Below, in pieces: positions 5,718-7,139 of a stretch of DNA of 7,139 nt. The notes under the pieces are model-generated. The model had not been told where the DNA came from, did no database searches, and saw only the letters and a program-made list of their open reading frames with translations. A program made the translations under genes and the position numbers. Position 1 is the stretch's first letter. Each line of letters starts with the position of its first letter. Origin of the DNA: Streptosporangiaceae bacterium (GTDB taxonomy: Bacteria; Actinomycetota; Actinomycetes; Streptosporangiales; Streptosporangiaceae); the NCBI GenBank assembly GCA_030040815.1, contig JASHSZ010000144.1, positions 1 to 7,139 of the forward strand, given 5' to 3'.

Positions 5718-6509
5718 GTGAGCCTGTTGACAGGTTTCCTGGCGGATCGAGTGATCGTGGTCGCGGGCGTAGGCCCGGATCTCGGCCGCGAGATTGCGGT
5801 GCGCGGCGCCGCGGCGGGCGCCGACGTGGTGCTCGCGGCGCGGACCGCGTCCCGGCTCGAGGAAATCGCTAAGCAGATTGCCGAGATCGGCCGGCGGGCG
5901 CTGGTCGTGCCCACCGACCTCACTTCCGAAGCGGACGCCGAGGACCTGGCCGAGGCTGCGGTCACCGAGTTCGGCCGGGTAGACGCGCTGGTGTACAACG
6001 CGCTGGTGATGCCGCCGATCAAGGATCTCGGCACGGTAGACCTCGCCGCGGTGGCGGCTGGGTTCGACGACAACGTCATTCCCGCGCTGCGGTTGACCAG
6101 GCTGTTCATCCCGGCGCTCGCCGCCACCTCTGGCGCCGTGGTGTTCGTCAACTCCATGGTGGTCAGGTTCTCCCAGCGAACCATGGGCCCGTACAAGATG
6201 GCGAAGGCATCGCTGCTAGCCATGGCAGGAAGCCTGGCCACCGAGCTCGGGGCGCAGGGCATCCGGGTGAACTCGGTCGCGCCGGGCCACATCTGGGGCG
6301 AGTCGCTGAAGTGGTACTTCGGTTATCTGGGCCACAAGCGCAGCGTGAGCGTCGACGACATCTACGCCGAGACCGCGGCGGCGACCGATCTCGGCCGACT
6401 GCCCGAGCCGGACGAGATCGCCGACGCGGTGCTGTTCCTGGCCTCGCCGCTCGCGCGCGCGATCACCGGGCAGTGCCTGGACGTCAACTGCGGCGAGTAC
6501 CACCACTGA
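5718..6509 (+). CDS. Short-chain dehydrogenase/reductase (Rv3530c-like)
   Basis: This 263-residue classical SDR oxidises or reduces a hydroxyl/keto group with NAD(P). The Rossmann glycine motif is AGVGPDLG (16-23), a variant of TGxxxGxG with Ala for Thr. The second strand ends ADVVLAARTASRLEE, with Arg42 rather than an acidic residue, which leans towards NADP(H). TDLT (66-69) is the adenine-pocket Asp, and YNAL (93-96) replaces the usual NNAG. The catalytic tetrad is visible: Asn119 (DDNV), Ser146 (VNSM), Tyr159 and Lys163 (YKMAK). IRVNSVAPGHIWG (182-194) and DEIADAVLFLASPLARAITG (232-251) are the standard closing motifs. The start is uncertain: GTG 5718 is only 2 bases after GAGGA, while TTG 5727 has 11-base spacing and gives a family-like N-terminus. 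A secondary alcohol dehydrogenase step on a steroid or side-chain intermediate fits the operon. From memory it matches Rv3530c in family and gene order. Confidence 0.9.
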   Translation: MSLLTGFLADRVIVVAGVGPDLGREIAVRGAAAGADVVLAARTASRLEEIAKQIAEIGRRALVVPTDLTSEADAEDLAEAAVTEFGRVDALVYNALVMPPIKDLGTVDLAAVAAGFDDNVIPALRLTRLFIPALAATSGAVVFVNSMVVRFSQRTMGPYKMAKASLLAMAGSLATELGAQGIRVNSVAPGHIWGESLKWYFGYLGHKRSVSVDDIYAETAAATDLGRLPEPDEIADAVLFLASPLARAITGQCLDVNCGEYHH

Positions 6510-6516
6510 GCCAGCC

Positions 6517-7139
6517 ATGGCCACAGTCGAGCGCGACAGTGTCGGAACGGTCGCAGACCTGCACGAATCGGCTAAGCGGATCACCGGGCTGACCGACTTC
6601 GGCATCGACGACTACCGCGACGGGCTGGCGATGCTGCTCGAGTCCTACGCCCGCGATGCCGGGCTGACCCCCCTCGGCCGGAAGGTGGCGCGGGCCGGGC
6701 TGCGCGGAGCGCTCGCCGCCCGGCTGGTCGCCGAGGCCGGCTGGGCGGCACATCCCTGGCACGCCGCGGTGCCGATGGAGCGGCCTGTCTTCGTGACCGG
6801 ACTGCCGCGCAGCGGCACCACGGCGCTGCACCGCCTGCTCACCGCCGATCCCGCGCATCAGGGGCTCGAGCTGTGGCTCGCCGAGGTGCCGCAGCCACGG
6901 CCACCGCGCGACACCTGGGCGACGGACCCGGTGTTCCAGCGGATCCAGGCCGGCTATGCCCGCCATCACGTGGAGCATCCTGAGTTCATGGGCGTGCACT
7001 ACATCGCCGCCGACACGGTGGAGGAGTGCTGGCAGCTGCTCCGGCAGACGATGCGGTCCGTCGCGTTCGAGTGCCTGGCCCATCTGCCGGCCTACTCGTC
7101 CTGGCTGGCCGGCCAGGACTGGACCGGGCCGTACCGGCG
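6517..7139 (+). CDS. Sulfotransferase family protein, 5' part (3' end outside window; Rv3529c-like)
   Basis: The frame runs from ATG 6517 to the window edge without a stop, giving 207 residues of a protein whose family is usually 370-400 long. The key motif is PVFVTGLPRSGTTALHRLL (90-108), the 5'-phosphosulfate-binding loop that binds PAPS in sulfotransferases (Sulfotransfer_3 type). A helical N-terminal region (about 1-86) precedes it, with LTDFGIDDYRDGLAMLLESY at 25-44. After it come QGLELWLAEVPQPRPP (115-130) and HPEFMGVHYIAADTVEECWQ (154-173), typical of the actinobacterial branch. The product would transfer sulfate to a hydroxyl; a sterol-derived or lipid hydroxyl is an inference from context. 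The 3'-phosphate-binding motif lies beyond the window. The start is 7 bases after the dehydrogenase stop, with almost no ribosome site of its own, so it probably relies on translational coupling. Gene order matches M. tuberculosis Rv3531c-Rv3530c-Rv3529c as I recall it. Confidence 0.88.
   Translation, partial: MATVERDSVGTVADLHESAKRITGLTDFGIDDYRDGLAMLLESYARDAGLTPLGRKVARAGLRGALAARLVAEAGWAAHPWHAAVPMERPVFVTGLPRSGTTALHRLLTADPAHQGLELWLAEVPQPRPPRDTWATDPVFQRIQAGYARHHVEHPEFMGVHYIAADTVEECWQLLRQTMRSVAFECLAHLPAYSSWLAGQDWTGPYR

Noticed and set aside
4421..6292. Long open frame of 623 codons on the - strand opposite the operon
   Set aside because: It is the complement of three well-supported + strand genes. 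Its translation is Arg/Pro/Ala-rich with no family pattern, as expected for a GC-rich shadow frame.

Overview
The window is GC-rich DNA with G or C in most third codon positions. It carries an F420-type luciferase-like oxidoreductase, GTG starts and two sequences that fit the KstR operator consensus. Together these point to a high-GC actinomycete of the kind that degrades steroids (Mycobacteriales, Pseudonocardiales or relatives). The genus cannot be decided from the sequence alone.

Left part (1-1538, + strand): the 3' end of an alanyl-tRNA-synthetase-related gene that stops before any editing domain, then, 13 bases later, a serine alpha/beta-hydrolase of the PAF-acetylhydrolase/dienelactone-hydrolase type. 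Facing them (1546-2864, - strand) is a two-gene unit: an LLM-class, probably F420-dependent, oxidoreductase followed 50 bases downstream by a small cupin. A KstR-like palindrome lies 50 bases upstream of the oxidoreductase start.

Middle (2865-4019): a gene-poor stretch with the first KstR-like box, a broken glyoxalase/VOC-type fragment on the + strand, a lone - strand gene for a membrane-anchored or secreted six-cysteine protein of unknown function, and a second, near-perfect KstR-like box beside a plausible promoter.

Right part (4020-7139, + strand): a compact operon of four genes. In order they encode a SnoaL/NTF2-like protein, a 392-residue protein of unknown function with a DUF1214-like C-terminal signature, a short-chain dehydrogenase, and a sulfotransferase cut by the window end. 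From memory, the order unknown protein - SDR - sulfotransferase matches the Mycobacterium tuberculosis block Rv3531c-Rv3530c-Rv3529c inside the KstR/cholesterol region. Rv3520c of the same region is an F420-type oxidoreductase. This is recall, not a search result.

The best reading is that the two boxes tie the oxidoreductase-cupin pair and the four-gene operon into one steroid-responsive regulon. The chemistry of the operon (NTF2-fold enzyme, unknown protein, dehydrogenase, sulfotransferase) is not explained by the well-known ring-degradation steps. It is the most interesting thing in the window.
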